Source: an uncultured Chitinophagaceae bacterium (GTDB taxonomy: Bacteria > Bacteroidota > Bacteroidia > Chitinophagales > Chitinophagaceae). Taken from it: DNA of 64,000 nt. The notes under the pieces were generated by a model. That model did no database searches and had not been told where the DNA came from. It worked only from the letters and a program-made list of their open reading frames with translations. The translations under genes were made by a program, and so were the position numbers. The stretch lies in assembly GCA_903870685.1 (NCBI GenBank), contig CAIQDX010000087.1:1-64000 (forward strand), read 5' to 3'. Positions 26,977-35,888 of the stretch are shown one piece after another; positions within the stretch are counted from its first letter, which is position 1, and each line of letters starts with the position of its first letter.

Positions 26977-27018
26977 GTACAAGAGTGCGATTCTTTCACT
27001 GAAAGAATCGAAGGCAAC
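26977..27018 (-). repeat. GTTGCGTCGCAC repeat, copy 7, interrupted by a hairpin
   Basis: The core reads GTACAAGAGTGCGA (26977-26990), then about 21-23 extra bases, then GGCAAC (27013-27018) and the usual flank (gatgccatgaaa...ttgccgg). The extra bases together with the adjoining CGA form a perfect 10-bp stem CGATTCTTTC-ACT-GAAAGAATCG at 26988-27010. It is the only copy with such an insertion. Confidence 0.85.
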
Positions 27019-27091
27019 AGACGATGCCATGAAAACAATTGCCGGATACATATTAAATTTTATTTGCCTTCAAAAAATTCTTTGCAAATTG

Positions 27092-27099
27092 TATCTTTG
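27092..27099 (+). promoter_or_regulatory. Putative -7 box of the SulP gene
   Basis: TATCTTTG matches TAnnTTTG exactly, 18 bp before the TTG start. The nearest upstream TTTG (27063-27066) is 25 nt away, longer than the ideal spacing, so only the -7 element is claimed. Confidence 0.4.
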
Positions 27100-27116
27100 C
27101 AAAAATTATTCAGTCA

Positions 27117-28667
27117 TTGCGCAAAAGGATAAGATATTATCGTTTGATTTTATTAAGGCATGATCTACCAGCCGGACTATCTGTTTTTTTAGTTGCATTA
27201 CCTCTTTGTTTGGGTATTGCATTAGCATCGGGTGCGCCATTGTACGCAGGAATTTTATCAGGAATCATTGGTGGCTTAGTTGTTTCAATAATCAGCGGTT
27301 CGCAATTAGGTGTATCAGGTCCTGCTGCAGGTCTGACAACGGTTGTAGCGGCTTCAATCGTTTCATTAGGTGATTATAAAATATTTCTTTTATCAGTAAT
27401 GGTTGCCGGTTTATTTCAGGTTTTTCTTGGCTTTTTAAAGTTAGGAGTCATTGCAAATTATTTTCCTTCAGCAGTTATTAAAGGAATGTTGGCAGCCATT
27501 GGAATCATTTTAATTTCGAAACAAATTCCAAATGCTTTGGGTTATGACCGACCTGATTTTTGGAGCAGCGGATTCTTAAATTTATTTTCTCCCAAACATT
27601 TTTTCGGCAACATTGAAAATTTTCATTTGCACACAAGTGCCGGGGCAATAACTATTACCATTGCATCGCTTTGGGTATTTTTTATTTTAAAGAAATATTT
27701 TCCTGTACGTCATACTTTATTACCTGCACCATTAATTGCAGTTGCAGCTGGAATAATTATTAATATTATTTTCGAAAGAATAGCTTCTACTTATTTATTG
27801 AAACAAACACAGTTAGTTAATATTCCGAATAACTTATTTGCACAAATATCTTTTCCTGATTTTTCAAAAATATTTTCAACCATTGAAATTTGGAAAGATG
27901 GGTTGATCATTGGTTTATTGGCAACTTTAGAAACATTGCTATGCGTTGAAGCCATCGATAAATTAGATGTTCGAAATAGAATTACGCCTGTAAACAAAGA
28001 ATTATTTGCTCAAGGAATTGGTAATATTTTATGCGGACTATTAGGCGCAATTCCAATGACAGCAGTAATTGTACGTGGTTCGGCAAATGTTGATGCCGGT
28101 GGCCGAACAAAACTTTCGGCATTTACTCATGGATTATTTTTATTGTTGGCGGTTTTATTGATTCCATTTGTTGTGAACATGATACCTTATGCATCCTTGG
28201 CAGCAATTTTATTAGTTACCGGTTATAATTTAACGAAGCCAAAATTATACAGAAACATGTGGAGCTTAGGATGGAAACAATTTCTACCATTTATTTTTAC
28301 CATCGTTGTAATCTTGGCAACCGATTTATTGGTTGGCGTTTGTATTGGTTTATTGATCTCTATATATTTTATCATTCAAAATAATTTTAGTGCTGAATAT
28401 AAAATCCAGAAAAAAAAGCAACATGATACTGAAGTGTTTTATATTAAACTAAACAGTATGGTTACTTTCTTAAACAAGGTAAATTTAAAAGATGCCTTAG
28501 ATCAAATTCCGGAATATTCGGTGTTAACGATTGATGGAAGTGAAAGTCGTTTTATTGATTATGATATTTTAGAAATCATCAGTGAATACAGCAACAAAGC
28601 CCACGACAGACATATTGAACTGCACTTAAAAGGAATTGAAAAAGTAAATATTACTGCTATTCATTAA
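27117..28667 (+). CDS. SulP-family anion transporter with STAS domain
   Basis: Inner-membrane SLC26/SulP transporter, about 516 aa: HDLPAGLSVFLVALPLCLGIALASGAP opens the transport domain, QLGVSGPAAGLT is the conserved anion-binding region, and the C-terminal ~100 residues (VTFLNKVNLKDAL...SVLTIDGSESRFIDYDILE) form a STAS domain. Members carry sulfate, bicarbonate or dicarboxylates; the substrate is not readable here. No ATG lies between the upstream in-frame stop at 27054 and the conserved region, so a TTG (27117 or 27144) must start it, unless a frameshift near 27155-27165 hides the real N-terminus, which in another frame reads IAQKDKILSFDFIKA. Confidence 0.84.
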   Translation: MRKRIRYYRLILLRHDLPAGLSVFLVALPLCLGIALASGAPLYAGILSGIIGGLVVSIISGSQLGVSGPAAGLTTVVAASIVSLGDYKIFLLSVMVAGLFQVFLGFLKLGVIANYFPSAVIKGMLAAIGIILISKQIPNALGYDRPDFWSSGFLNLFSPKHFFGNIENFHLHTSAGAITITIASLWVFFILKKYFPVRHTLLPAPLIAVAAGIIINIIFERIASTYLLKQTQLVNIPNNLFAQISFPDFSKIFSTIEIWKDGLIIGLLATLETLLCVEAIDKLDVRNRITPVNKELFAQGIGNILCGLLGAIPMTAVIVRGSANVDAGGRTKLSAFTHGLFLLLAVLLIPFVVNMIPYASLAAILLVTGYNLTKPKLYRNMWSLGWKQFLPFIFTIVVILATDLLVGVCIGLLISIYFIIQNNFSAEYKIQKKKQHDTEVFYIKLNSMVTFLNKVNLKDALDQIPEYSVLTIDGSESRFIDYDILEIISEYSNKAHDRHIELHLKGIEKVNITAIH

Positions 28668-28808
28668 TATTATTTACAGTTTGTATAACTGCAACCGTTT
28701 GCATTTTTCCTTCTCATCAATATATGAGCAATATCATCTTTTTTGATTTTGCATTCTTTTAATTTCCCGACTCTTATAAATTCAACAAACACCTCAAAAC
28801 CATTTATT

Positions 28809-29894
28809 ATGGCCACTGCTAATTTTGATTTTAAATCAGGAGATCAATTATCATCTCGTTCAATTTTAATTTGGCGTATCATTCAAATTGCCGTTTGGTT
28901 ACTTGGTGCTACCATTTTGACTTGCTTATTATTTTATCCAACAATTGGTGTTATTTTATTTTGGAATATTTTAATTCCTGTTGCACCTGCATTATTTGTT
29001 GTAGCTGTTGGTGTTTGGAGAAATGTTTGTCCACTGGCAACTACTAATTTATTACCACGTCAATTGGGCTTATCAAAAAGAAAAAAATTAACGGCAACAC
29101 AATTAGGGCAATTTAATTTAATTGCTGTGATAGCTTTATATCTTATCGTTCCACTGCGTCATGCAGTGTTTAATCATAATGGCGTTGCAACCGGAATGAT
29201 GATTGTTGCCATGGCTGCAATTGGTGTAACGCTAGGTTTTTTTTATGAATGGAAAAGTGCATGGTGTTCAGGTTTATGTCCCGTTCATCCTGTAGAAAAA
29301 TTATACGGTGGAAATGTTTTAATGTCTTTACCAAATGCGAATTGTGATCAATGCATGAACTGCGTAATTCCTTGCCCCGACTCAACTCCAAATATGAATC
29401 CAAAAATTTCTGCAAAAACAATTTATCATAAAATAAGTGGTTTAATGATTATTGGAGGATTACCAGGTTTTATTTGGGGTTGGTTTCATGTACCTGATGA
29501 AGCACAAATCGTTTCATTTCCAACTTTTCTTAATGTATATCAACTACCGGTAATTGGCTTTGCTGTAACACTTGTTGCTTATTTGATCTTATCAAATGTA
29601 ATTCCTGCGAAATACGAAAGAAAATTGATCAGCATCTTTGCTGCATCAGGTGTTTCCTGTTATTATTGGTATAGGCTTCCTGCATTACTTGGCTTTGGAA
29701 AATTTGCAGATGATGGATTATTGATAAATCTTAAAGATGTTTTACCGACATGGTCAATTTTTGCGCTGATCATTGCCACAACAGTTTTCTTTTTTTATTG
29801 GTTAGTTTTCCGTAAAAAGAATAACAGAAGCTGGGTAGTACGACCTCAATTCGCTAACAAAGAAGATAATTTAAAAGCGGTTTTATCAAATTAA
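28809..29894 (+). CDS. 4Fe-4S membrane protein (NapH/polyferredoxin-like)
   Basis: Polytopic membrane protein, about 361 aa from ATG 28809 (MATANFDFKSGDQ); the frame is open 22 codons further upstream without family-like sequence. It has about eight TM helices. A loop carries WCSGLCPVHPVEKLYG (Cys153, Cys157) and a cluster motif CDQCMNCVIPCP (Cys179, 182, 185, 189), which would hold one 4Fe-4S centre. Such proteins pass electrons at the membrane in NapH/NosR/CcoG-like systems. No partner reductase is nearby, so the pathway is unknown. Confidence 0.75.
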   Translation: MATANFDFKSGDQLSSRSILIWRIIQIAVWLLGATILTCLLFYPTIGVILFWNILIPVAPALFVVAVGVWRNVCPLATTNLLPRQLGLSKRKKLTATQLGQFNLIAVIALYLIVPLRHAVFNHNGVATGMMIVAMAAIGVTLGFFYEWKSAWCSGLCPVHPVEKLYGGNVLMSLPNANCDQCMNCVIPCPDSTPNMNPKISAKTIYHKISGLMIIGGLPGFIWGWFHVPDEAQIVSFPTFLNVYQLPVIGFAVTLVAYLILSNVIPAKYERKLISIFAASGVSCYYWYRLPALLGFGKFADDGLLINLKDVLPTWSIFALIIATTVFFFYWLVFRKKNNRSWVVRPQFANKEDNLKAVLSN

Positions 29895-29927
29895 TAATTA
29901 TTACAGATTCGTAAATTTCATTTTCTC

Positions 29928-29982
29928 AAAAAATCAATTATCTTTTCAGCTTGGAATAGCTGTTTTAGATAATTGATTTTTT
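29928..29982 (+). terminator. Strong terminator after the 4Fe-4S protein
   Basis: A 16-bp perfect stem, AAAAAATCAATTATCT (29928-29943) with AGATAATTGATTTTTT (29967-29982), plus an inner CAGCT/AGCTG stem. It separates the 4Fe-4S gene from the trehalose operon. Confidence 0.9.
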
Positions 29983-30028
29983 ATTTCAGCATTCTTGTTT
30001 GTAAACCTTATTTAATAAATTGTTTGCC

Positions 30029-31264
30029 ATGCAAAACTGGAGAATAAAACTTTCCTTGTTTTTGAACTATTTCGTTTTTGCTATTTTATTAAACAGTTCT
30101 GGGATTGCCATTAAACAAGTTCAAAATAATTTTCATGCTAATAGTCAGGCTGCCGCATGGATAGATCCTTGTAAAGATCTTAGCATTGCTATTCTTTCAT
30201 TCTTAGTTGCTTCTTTTATTGTACGTATCGGTTACAAACGTGCTATGCTGATTGCATTAGGAATAGTATCAGCAAGTTGTTTTGTAATACCAGGTCTGCC
30301 TTCATTCCTTGCTATAAAAATATTATTTGTAATTGTTGGTGCCAGCTTTGCGTTGATAAAAATGAGCGTGTACAGTACAATTGGTATAATTACTAAAGAC
30401 AGCAATGAGCATATTCAATTCATGAATTTTATTGAATCGTTTTTTACGGTTGGGAATTTTGCATTGTATTTTATTTTTAGTTTTTATATTGATAATGCAC
30501 ATCCTGAATCTACTTCATGGCTAAAATCTTATTACTTAATTGGTGGCATTTCTATTCTTGCGTTTTTGTTATTACTTACTTCAACATTAGACGAATCAAG
30601 CATACAAATAAGTGCAACCAATTTAGCACCCAATTTTTTCGACATGTTCAAACTTATGGTGCAACCTTTGATCTTATCATTTATTTGTTGCGCTTTCTTT
30701 TATGTTTTAATAGAACAAAGCATTCAAAATTTCTTGCCCACATTTAATGAAAAGGTTTTACAATTGCCAAGTAAACTAAGTATTCAAATGGCTAGCATTT
30801 TAGCAGCATCTTATGCATTAGGACGTTTTCTTGCAGGAATTGTTCTCAAAAAAATTCAATGGTTTTATGTATTGATTTCTTGTTTGCTTTTAGCAGCAGG
30901 AATGGTTTTAATTGCTATGCCTTTAGCCCAAAATGCTGATGGTCGTAGTGCTACCAATTGGTTTAATGCACCTATTGCAACATATATTTTTCCGTTGATC
31001 GGTTTGTTTTTAGCACCAATTTATCCTTCCATTAATTCAGCCATCTTAAGTTCGTTGCCAAAAGCAAAGCATGGATTAATGTCGGGGTTGATCATTGTTT
31101 TTTCTGCAATTGGCGGCAGTGCCGGATCTTTGATCACAGGCCATATTTTTGATTCATTTGGTGGACAAACTGCTTTTTATTTTTCATTGATACCAATGAC
31201 CATACTTATAGTTTGTTTAACCATATTTAAGCGATTACAACCAAAACTTAAATCATCAGAATAA
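30029..31264 (+). CDS. MFS transporter (probable sugar uptake in trehalose locus)
   Basis: Major facilitator with about 12 TM helices, 411 aa from the ATG at 30029; a TTG three codons earlier is less likely. The conserved loop between TM2 and TM3 reads VRIGYKRAMLIALGI, a divergent motif A. The next gene, 17 bp on, is trehalase, and a LacI regulator ends the run, so a sugar such as trehalose or a related disaccharide is the probable cargo. Family sequence alone does not specify it. A strong terminator precedes the gene, so it is the first of the operon. Confidence 0.78.
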   Translation: MQNWRIKLSLFLNYFVFAILLNSSGIAIKQVQNNFHANSQAAAWIDPCKDLSIAILSFLVASFIVRIGYKRAMLIALGIVSASCFVIPGLPSFLAIKILFVIVGASFALIKMSVYSTIGIITKDSNEHIQFMNFIESFFTVGNFALYFIFSFYIDNAHPESTSWLKSYYLIGGISILAFLLLLTSTLDESSIQISATNLAPNFFDMFKLMVQPLILSFICCAFFYVLIEQSIQNFLPTFNEKVLQLPSKLSIQMASILAASYALGRFLAGIVLKKIQWFYVLISCLLLAAGMVLIAMPLAQNADGRSATNWFNAPIATYIFPLIGLFLAPIYPSINSAILSSLPKAKHGLMSGLIIVFSAIGGSAGSLITGHIFDSFGGQTAFYFSLIPMTILIVCLTIFKRLQPKLKSSE

Positions 31265-31280
31265 ATAAGTTCGTTCAATT

Positions 31281-32771
31281 ATGATGGCAAAGCATTTTTT
31301 TATTGAGAGTTTGTATGAACTGTATATTGATGTTCAATCAAAAGAGACTTTTCATGATTCAAAATATTTTGTGGATTGTATTCCAAAATTTTCTGTTGCT
31401 GAAATTTTAGAAAAATATGCAGTAGAAAAACACAAAGAAAATTTCGATCTGAAATTTTTTGTTTCTGAAAATTTTTCATTCCCAAATGAAATTGATTCGC
31501 ATTATAACTCTTCAGGCAAAACTATTCAACAACATATCGAACAATTATGGACTGAGCTAAAACGTATGCCAGACGGGCAATCCGGAACATTAATTCCTTT
31601 ACCAAACTCATATATCGTTCCGGGCGGAAGGTTTCGTGAAGTTTATTATTGGGATAGTTATTTTACCATGTTGGGTTTACAAATTTCCATGCGAATTGAT
31701 TTGATTGAAAACATGGTTGATAATTTTACTTACTTAATTAAGGAGATCGGATTTATTCCAAACGGTAACCGAACTTATTATCTTGGTCGATCGCAACCAC
31801 CATTCTTTTCTTTGATGGTAAAATTATTGAGTGAAGAAAAGGGTGAAAATATTTTATTGAAGTATGCAGAAGCTTTAGAAAAAGAATATCAGTTCTGGAT
31901 GGATGGCGAAGATAAACTATCATCAACTAATAATACTTTTCGAAGAGTTGTTTTATTGCATGATGGTTCTGTGTTAAACAGATATTGGGATGACAACGAT
32001 ACACCAAGACCAGAAGCATTTGCAGAAGACGTACACATTGCAAAACAATCAAACACTGATGCAGCAAAGGTTTACAGAGATATTCGTGCAGCTGCCGAAT
32101 CAGGCTGGGACTTCAGCAGTCGTTGGTTTAAAGCACCCGATAAAATGCATACCATTCAAACAACTGAATTAATTCCTGTTGATCTGAATTGTTTAATGCT
32201 TCATCTCGAAGAAATTTTATTAACGATATTTAAATTGAAGAATGATGAAATAAAAATCAATTCATTCAAACAAAAGATCAGTCAAAGAAAAAAAGCTATT
32301 CAAATATTTTGCTGGAATGAAGAAGCCGGTTTTTATTTCGATTATAATCATCCAGAAAATAAACAAACGCTTCATTATAATCTTGCTGCAACTTATCCAT
32401 TATTTTTTTCTGTTGCAACACCCGAACAGTCAAATAAAGTGGCATCTGTAATTGAAGAAAAATTTTTACAAAGTGGCGGTGTTATTACAACAACTCAAAC
32501 AACCGGACAACAATGGGATGCGCCAAACGGTTGGGCACCTTTGCAATGGATAACTTACAAAGGTTTAAAAAATTATAATCAACTTTCATTAGCACAAAAA
32601 ATAAAGGAAAGATGGATGGCAGCTAATGAAAAAGTCTATACAGCAACCGGCAAAATGATGGAGAAATACAATGTGATGGATACAAACAATAAAGCTGGTG
32701 ATGGTGAATATCCGAATCAGGATGGCTTTGGCTGGACAAATGCCGTTTATTTAAAATTGATGAATGAATAA
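31281..32771 (+). CDS. treF: Cytosolic GH37 trehalase
   Basis: Inverting alpha,alpha-trehalase, trehalose + water to two glucose, 496 aa. Signature 1 PGGRFREVYYWDSYF and signature 2 QWDAPNGWAPLQW are both present, as are ESGWDFSSRWF (catalytic Asp region) and the C-terminal GDGEYPNQDGFGWTNAV. There is no signal peptide, so it acts in the cytoplasm on sugar brought in by the preceding MFS protein. It lies 17 bp after the transporter and 24 bp before the GNAT gene. The symbol is by similarity to the cytosolic form. Confidence 0.93.
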   Translation: MMAKHFFIESLYELYIDVQSKETFHDSKYFVDCIPKFSVAEILEKYAVEKHKENFDLKFFVSENFSFPNEIDSHYNSSGKTIQQHIEQLWTELKRMPDGQSGTLIPLPNSYIVPGGRFREVYYWDSYFTMLGLQISMRIDLIENMVDNFTYLIKEIGFIPNGNRTYYLGRSQPPFFSLMVKLLSEEKGENILLKYAEALEKEYQFWMDGEDKLSSTNNTFRRVVLLHDGSVLNRYWDDNDTPRPEAFAEDVHIAKQSNTDAAKVYRDIRAAAESGWDFSSRWFKAPDKMHTIQTTELIPVDLNCLMLHLEEILLTIFKLKNDEIKINSFKQKISQRKKAIQIFCWNEEAGFYFDYNHPENKQTLHYNLAATYPLFFSVATPEQSNKVASVIEEKFLQSGGVITTTQTTGQQWDAPNGWAPLQWITYKGLKNYNQLSLAQKIKERWMAANEKVYTATGKMMEKYNVMDTNNKAGDGEYPNQDGFGWTNAVYLKLMNE

Positions 32772-32795
32772 TAACTTTATAATTTAATTTTTGCA

Positions 32796-33275
32796 ATGCC
32801 ATTCTCTATTACACAAACAACTAACGAAGAAACGCTGAAAGCCTGTGCTGCATTGATGTGTACAACGAATCCATGGATAACGTTGCAAATAGATTTTGCG
32901 AGTTGTTTATTATCTACACAAGGAAGTTTTAAAGAAATTTATATTGCAACGGAAGGAGATCAATTGTTAGGTTTCATCATTTTACAAATGGCTGGCACAT
33001 TCAAAGGTTATATCCAATCCATTTGTGTAGCACCTGAAGCAAGAGGGAAAGGAGTTGGCACTGCCTTAATAAAATATTCGGAAGAAATAATCTTTAAAAT
33101 ATCTCCGAATGTTTTTATGTGCGTTTCTTCATTTAATGCTGAAGCAGCAAAATTATACGAACACTTGGGTTATAAAAAATTTGGAGAACTACAAGATTTT
33201 ATTTTGGAAGGATATTCGGAAATTTTATTAAGAAAAACTATCGGCACTTTATCAGCGTTTAAAAGAAAAGAATAA
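32796..33275 (+). CDS. GNAT-family N-acetyltransferase
   Basis: 159-aa acetyl-CoA-dependent acetyltransferase. The A motif VAPEARGKGVGTALI binds CoA pyrophosphate, and SSFNAEAAKLYEHLGYKKFG is the B-motif region. The acceptor is unknown. It overlaps the lacI start by one base (33275), so it is translationally coupled and clearly part of the trehalose operon; a role there, such as sugar or protein acetylation, is only inference. Confidence 0.87.
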   Translation: MPFSITQTTNEETLKACAALMCTTNPWITLQIDFASCLLSTQGSFKEIYIATEGDQLLGFIILQMAGTFKGYIQSICVAPEARGKGVGTALIKYSEEIIFKISPNVFMCVSSFNAEAAKLYEHLGYKKFGELQDFILEGYSEILLRKTIGTLSAFKRKE

Positions 33276-34270
33276 TGCAACAGGTCAGCACTTTAAAAAA
33301 ATTATCCGAAATTTTAAACCTCAGCATTTCAACAGTGTCGAGGGCATTAAAAGATCATCCCGATATTTCTGAAAAAACAAAAACAAAAGTAAAAGAGCTT
33401 GCCGAAGCTTTAGATTACGAACCTAATTCTTATGCAATTCAATTGCGAACGAATAAAAGTAAAGTGATTGGGATTTTGTTGCCATCTGTAACAAATTTTT
33501 TTTACGATTCAGTTATTGCGGCCATAGAAACTAAAGCAAGAGATTTTGGGTATTCAGTTGTAATAATGCAATCGAGTGACAATGTTGAAATAGAATCAGC
33601 TAATCTTAAATTGTTGAAACAAAATAGAATTTCGGGTTTATTTGTTTCACTAACAATAAATACTAAAAACATAGAACCTTTTTTAAAATTAAATGATCTT
33701 GAGATTCCTGTTATTTTTTTAGATCGTGTTCCTGTTTATGAATTGTGTAATAAAATTCGTTTTGCCGATACAGAAGCTTCGCGGATTGCTGCCGAAGTAT
33801 TAATTGAAAAAAATAAAAAACATGTGTTGGCTTTATTCGGACATCCCAGTTTAACCATTACACAAAAAAGAGAAAGTTCGTTTAAAGAAACCTATCAAAC
33901 AAAATCGCCAAAAACAAAATTGGATATTGCATACCCCGAAAGTTCGGCACCTGCAAAGATCGTAACATTAGATGCTTTTAAAAGAAAAGACAAGCCCGAT
34001 GCTATTTTTTGTATGGGAGATCTTATTTTAATTGGCGTGATGGAAGCTATTCATGAATTGAACATTAAAGTACCTGAAGAAGTTTCTATTATCAGCATCA
34101 GCAATGGTTTTATACCCAATATGTACCATCCTAAAATTACTTATGTTGAAACAAGTGGTTATAAATTAGGATTACAATCATTCGACAGAATGCTTGCTTG
34201 TTTATTAGATAAAACTGATGTAAAAGAAGTTTTGGTCGATCCAATTTTGGTTGAAGGAAAATCTTTATGA
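33275..34270 (+). CDS. LacI-family transcriptional regulator
   Basis: 331 aa: N-terminal LacI helix-turn-helix (STLKKLSEILNLSISTVSRALKDHPDIS, about residues 4-31) with hinge LDYEPNSYA, then a periplasmic-binding-protein-like effector domain (VIGILLPSVTNFFYDSVIAAIE onward). As last gene of the MFS-trehalase-GNAT run it most likely regulates that operon in response to trehalose or a derivative. No clear operator palindrome was recognised upstream of 30029. Its stop is 2 bp from the stop of the convergent GDPD gene. Confidence 0.9.
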   Translation: MQQVSTLKKLSEILNLSISTVSRALKDHPDISEKTKTKVKELAEALDYEPNSYAIQLRTNKSKVIGILLPSVTNFFYDSVIAAIETKARDFGYSVVIMQSSDNVEIESANLKLLKQNRISGLFVSLTINTKNIEPFLKLNDLEIPVIFLDRVPVYELCNKIRFADTEASRIAAEVLIEKNKKHVLALFGHPSLTITQKRESSFKETYQTKSPKTKLDIAYPESSAPAKIVTLDAFKRKDKPDAIFCMGDLILIGVMEAIHELNIKVPEEVSIISISNGFIPNMYHPKITYVETSGYKLGLQSFDRMLACLLDKTDVKEVLVDPILVEGKSL

Positions 34271-34272
34271 TT

Positions 34273-35184
34273 TTATTTTAATTCGGCATACAGATTCGGA
34301 AAATCGCTGATCATTCCATCAACTCCCATTTGCTTTAATTCTTTCATTCTCTTAACTTCATTTATTGTCCAAGGAATTAATTTAATGCCTAAATCTTTAC
34401 ATTGTTTTACTACTAAAATTGTAACTAAACTTTCATCGGGAGAATAAATGGTTGGAATAAATCCCAGATCTTTTAATCTTTCGGCAAAAGATTTATTTGA
34501 TGGTGGTTCGAATAAATACGCTGTTTTAATTGTTGGATAATGTTGATGCAAATATTGCAAGGTGCGAATATCAAATGATTGAATGATCACACGTTCTTCT
34601 ACTTTCTTTTTTTTAATTACTGCCATAATTAGTTCTACAAATTCATCGGGATTGGGATGATAAATACCATCAGTTGCAACTGTTGATTTAGTTTCGATAT
34701 TATATTGAATCGGATGCAATGAAAGTCTTGCTGTATAAGCTTCTGCACTATCAATTACATCAGCCAATCTTGGTTTGTGTACAGCTATTTTTTGTTGATT
34801 TGGAAAACGAGGATGTGGTTTTGCTCCTACATCAAACGTTTGCGTTTCAGCATAATCCATTTTAAAAATATTCAAGGTTCTCTCCTCTTTTTCATTTACA
34901 AAACTGCCATCTGGTTTTGTTGTTATTTCATGATTAAAAAATGGTTCGTGACTAATAATAACTTGTTTATCTTTTGTAATAACAGCATCCATTTCTAATG
35001 TAGTAACATGCAGATCAATTGCTTTTTTAAAAGCAGTAATGGAATTCTCGGGCATTAAACCACGGCAACCACGATGACCTTCGAAATCAAAACCCCCGAG
35101 CCCTGAAGGGGAGTAATTAATTTTTTTATTTGTCATACAGCCAAATATTAGCAGCAAACTTATTGATAGAATTATTTTTTTCAT
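34273..35184 (-). CDS. Glycerophosphodiester phosphodiesterase lipoprotein
   Basis: GDPD-family phosphodiesterase, 303 aa, that hydrolyses glycerophosphodiesters to glycerol-3-phosphate and alcohol. The N-terminal signal ends in a lipobox (LLIFGC, Cys16), so it is probably anchored in the envelope. Catalytic GHRGCRGLMPENSITAF (His37, Arg38 region, Glu46), and EMDAVITKDKQVIISHEPF match the family. Between lipobox and catalytic domain, residues 25-31 (SPSGLGG) are coded by a GC-rich palindrome-like sequence (35091-35113) unlike its surroundings. It overlaps the upstream PaiB-like gene by 4 bp (35181-35184). Confidence 0.9.
   Translation of the reverse strand: MKKIILSISLLLIFGCMTNKKINYSPSGLGGFDFEGHRGCRGLMPENSITAFKKAIDLHVTTLEMDAVITKDKQVIISHEPFFNHEITTKPDGSFVNEKEERTLNIFKMDYAETQTFDVGAKPHPRFPNQQKIAVHKPRLADVIDSAEAYTARLSLHPIQYNIETKSTVATDGIYHPNPDEFVELIMAVIKKKKVEERVIIQSFDIRTLQYLHQHYPTIKTAYLFEPPSNKSFAERLKDLGFIPTIYSPDESLVTILVVKQCKDLGIKLIPWTINEVKRMKELKQMGVDGMISDFPNLYAELK
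35091..35113. repeat. GC-rich palindromic insert read in frame
   Basis: Positions 35091-35113 contain CCCCCGAGCCCTGAAGGGGAG, with nested CCC/GGG and CCCC/GGGG pairing, inside an otherwise AT-rich gene. Reading minus it resembles the CTCCCC-TTCAGGG-GGGGG type of interspersed sequence that I recall from Bacteroidota genomes; only one copy lies here. Confidence 0.45.
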
Positions 35185-35813
35185 TTCTTAAATATTTCAT
35201 CTTTTCTTTTATGCATTTCTGCTGCTACCATTTTTTGTTCTGCATCACCATCTTGTAAATTGCTTACAATATTGTCGAAACTTTTTTCGTCTCTGTTCTG
35301 GCTTAGTTTAAAAACATTTTCTAACGAATCAACTTTTATTTCAAATGCAATAATGGCTTTGCTTAAACGCTGCACATAATCTTCGGGCAAATGTTTGTAT
35401 GATGCAGGCGAAGCTTCATTGTTTTCGTAATGCGAAGTCAATTCATTCAGTAGCTGTAATAATTGTTCATCATTCAAAAAAACCAATTCGCCTTTTGCAT
35501 GAACGCTCATATAATTCCAGGTAGATGCCTGTTGTTTATTCTCATATAAACTGGCACTTACATAAGTATGTGCGCCACTAAAAACAACCAGGGCATTTTT
35601 ATTTTTTTCGAAAGCTTTGTAATGATCGGTTTGCTTCATCATATGTCCCTCCAAAATAATAGCGCCATCTCTCTGTTTCAATAACAGCGGCACTTGTGTG
35701 GCAACAGGTTTATTATTTTCATCTACGCCAATCAGCATGGCAAACGAATGTTGTTTCATGAAATCAATTACAACATCAGCATTATTTTCCTTAAAGTACG
35801 AAAGGTTATACAT
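35181..35813 (-). CDS. PaiB-like FMN-binding split-barrel protein
   Basis: 210-aa protein of the FMN-binding negative transcriptional regulator/PaiB family: YNLSYFKENNADVVIDFMKQHSFAMLIGVDENNKPVATQVPLLL at the start, AHTYVSASLYENKQQASTWNYMSVHAKGEL in the middle (the WNY motif is typical), and a C-terminal LENVFKLSQNRDEKSFDNIVSNL motif. In Bacillus PaiB affects protease and sporulation genes, but most family members are uncharacterised flavoproteins. It is coupled to the GDPD gene by a 4-bp overlap. Cytosolic; cofactor inferred from the family. Confidence 0.86.
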   Translation of the reverse strand: MYNLSYFKENNADVVIDFMKQHSFAMLIGVDENNKPVATQVPLLLKQRDGAIILEGHMMKQTDHYKAFEKNKNALVVFSGAHTYVSASLYENKQQASTWNYMSVHAKGELVFLNDEQLLQLLNELTSHYENNEASPASYKHLPEDYVQRLSKAIIAFEIKVDSLENVFKLSQNRDEKSFDNIVSNLQDGDAEQKMVAAEMHKRKDEIFKK

Positions 35814-35888
35814 GCAATGAAGATAAAGAAAGAAATAAACTTGGCGGTTATGTTTATGTTACGGGCTTTTGTATTTATGGCATCGCCT

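Noticed and set aside
26975-27163. 62-codon ORF between hydrolase and SulP as an independent gene
   Set aside because: Its first half is the interrupted repeat copy; only its last 15 codons are of interest, as a possible frameshifted SulP N-terminus.
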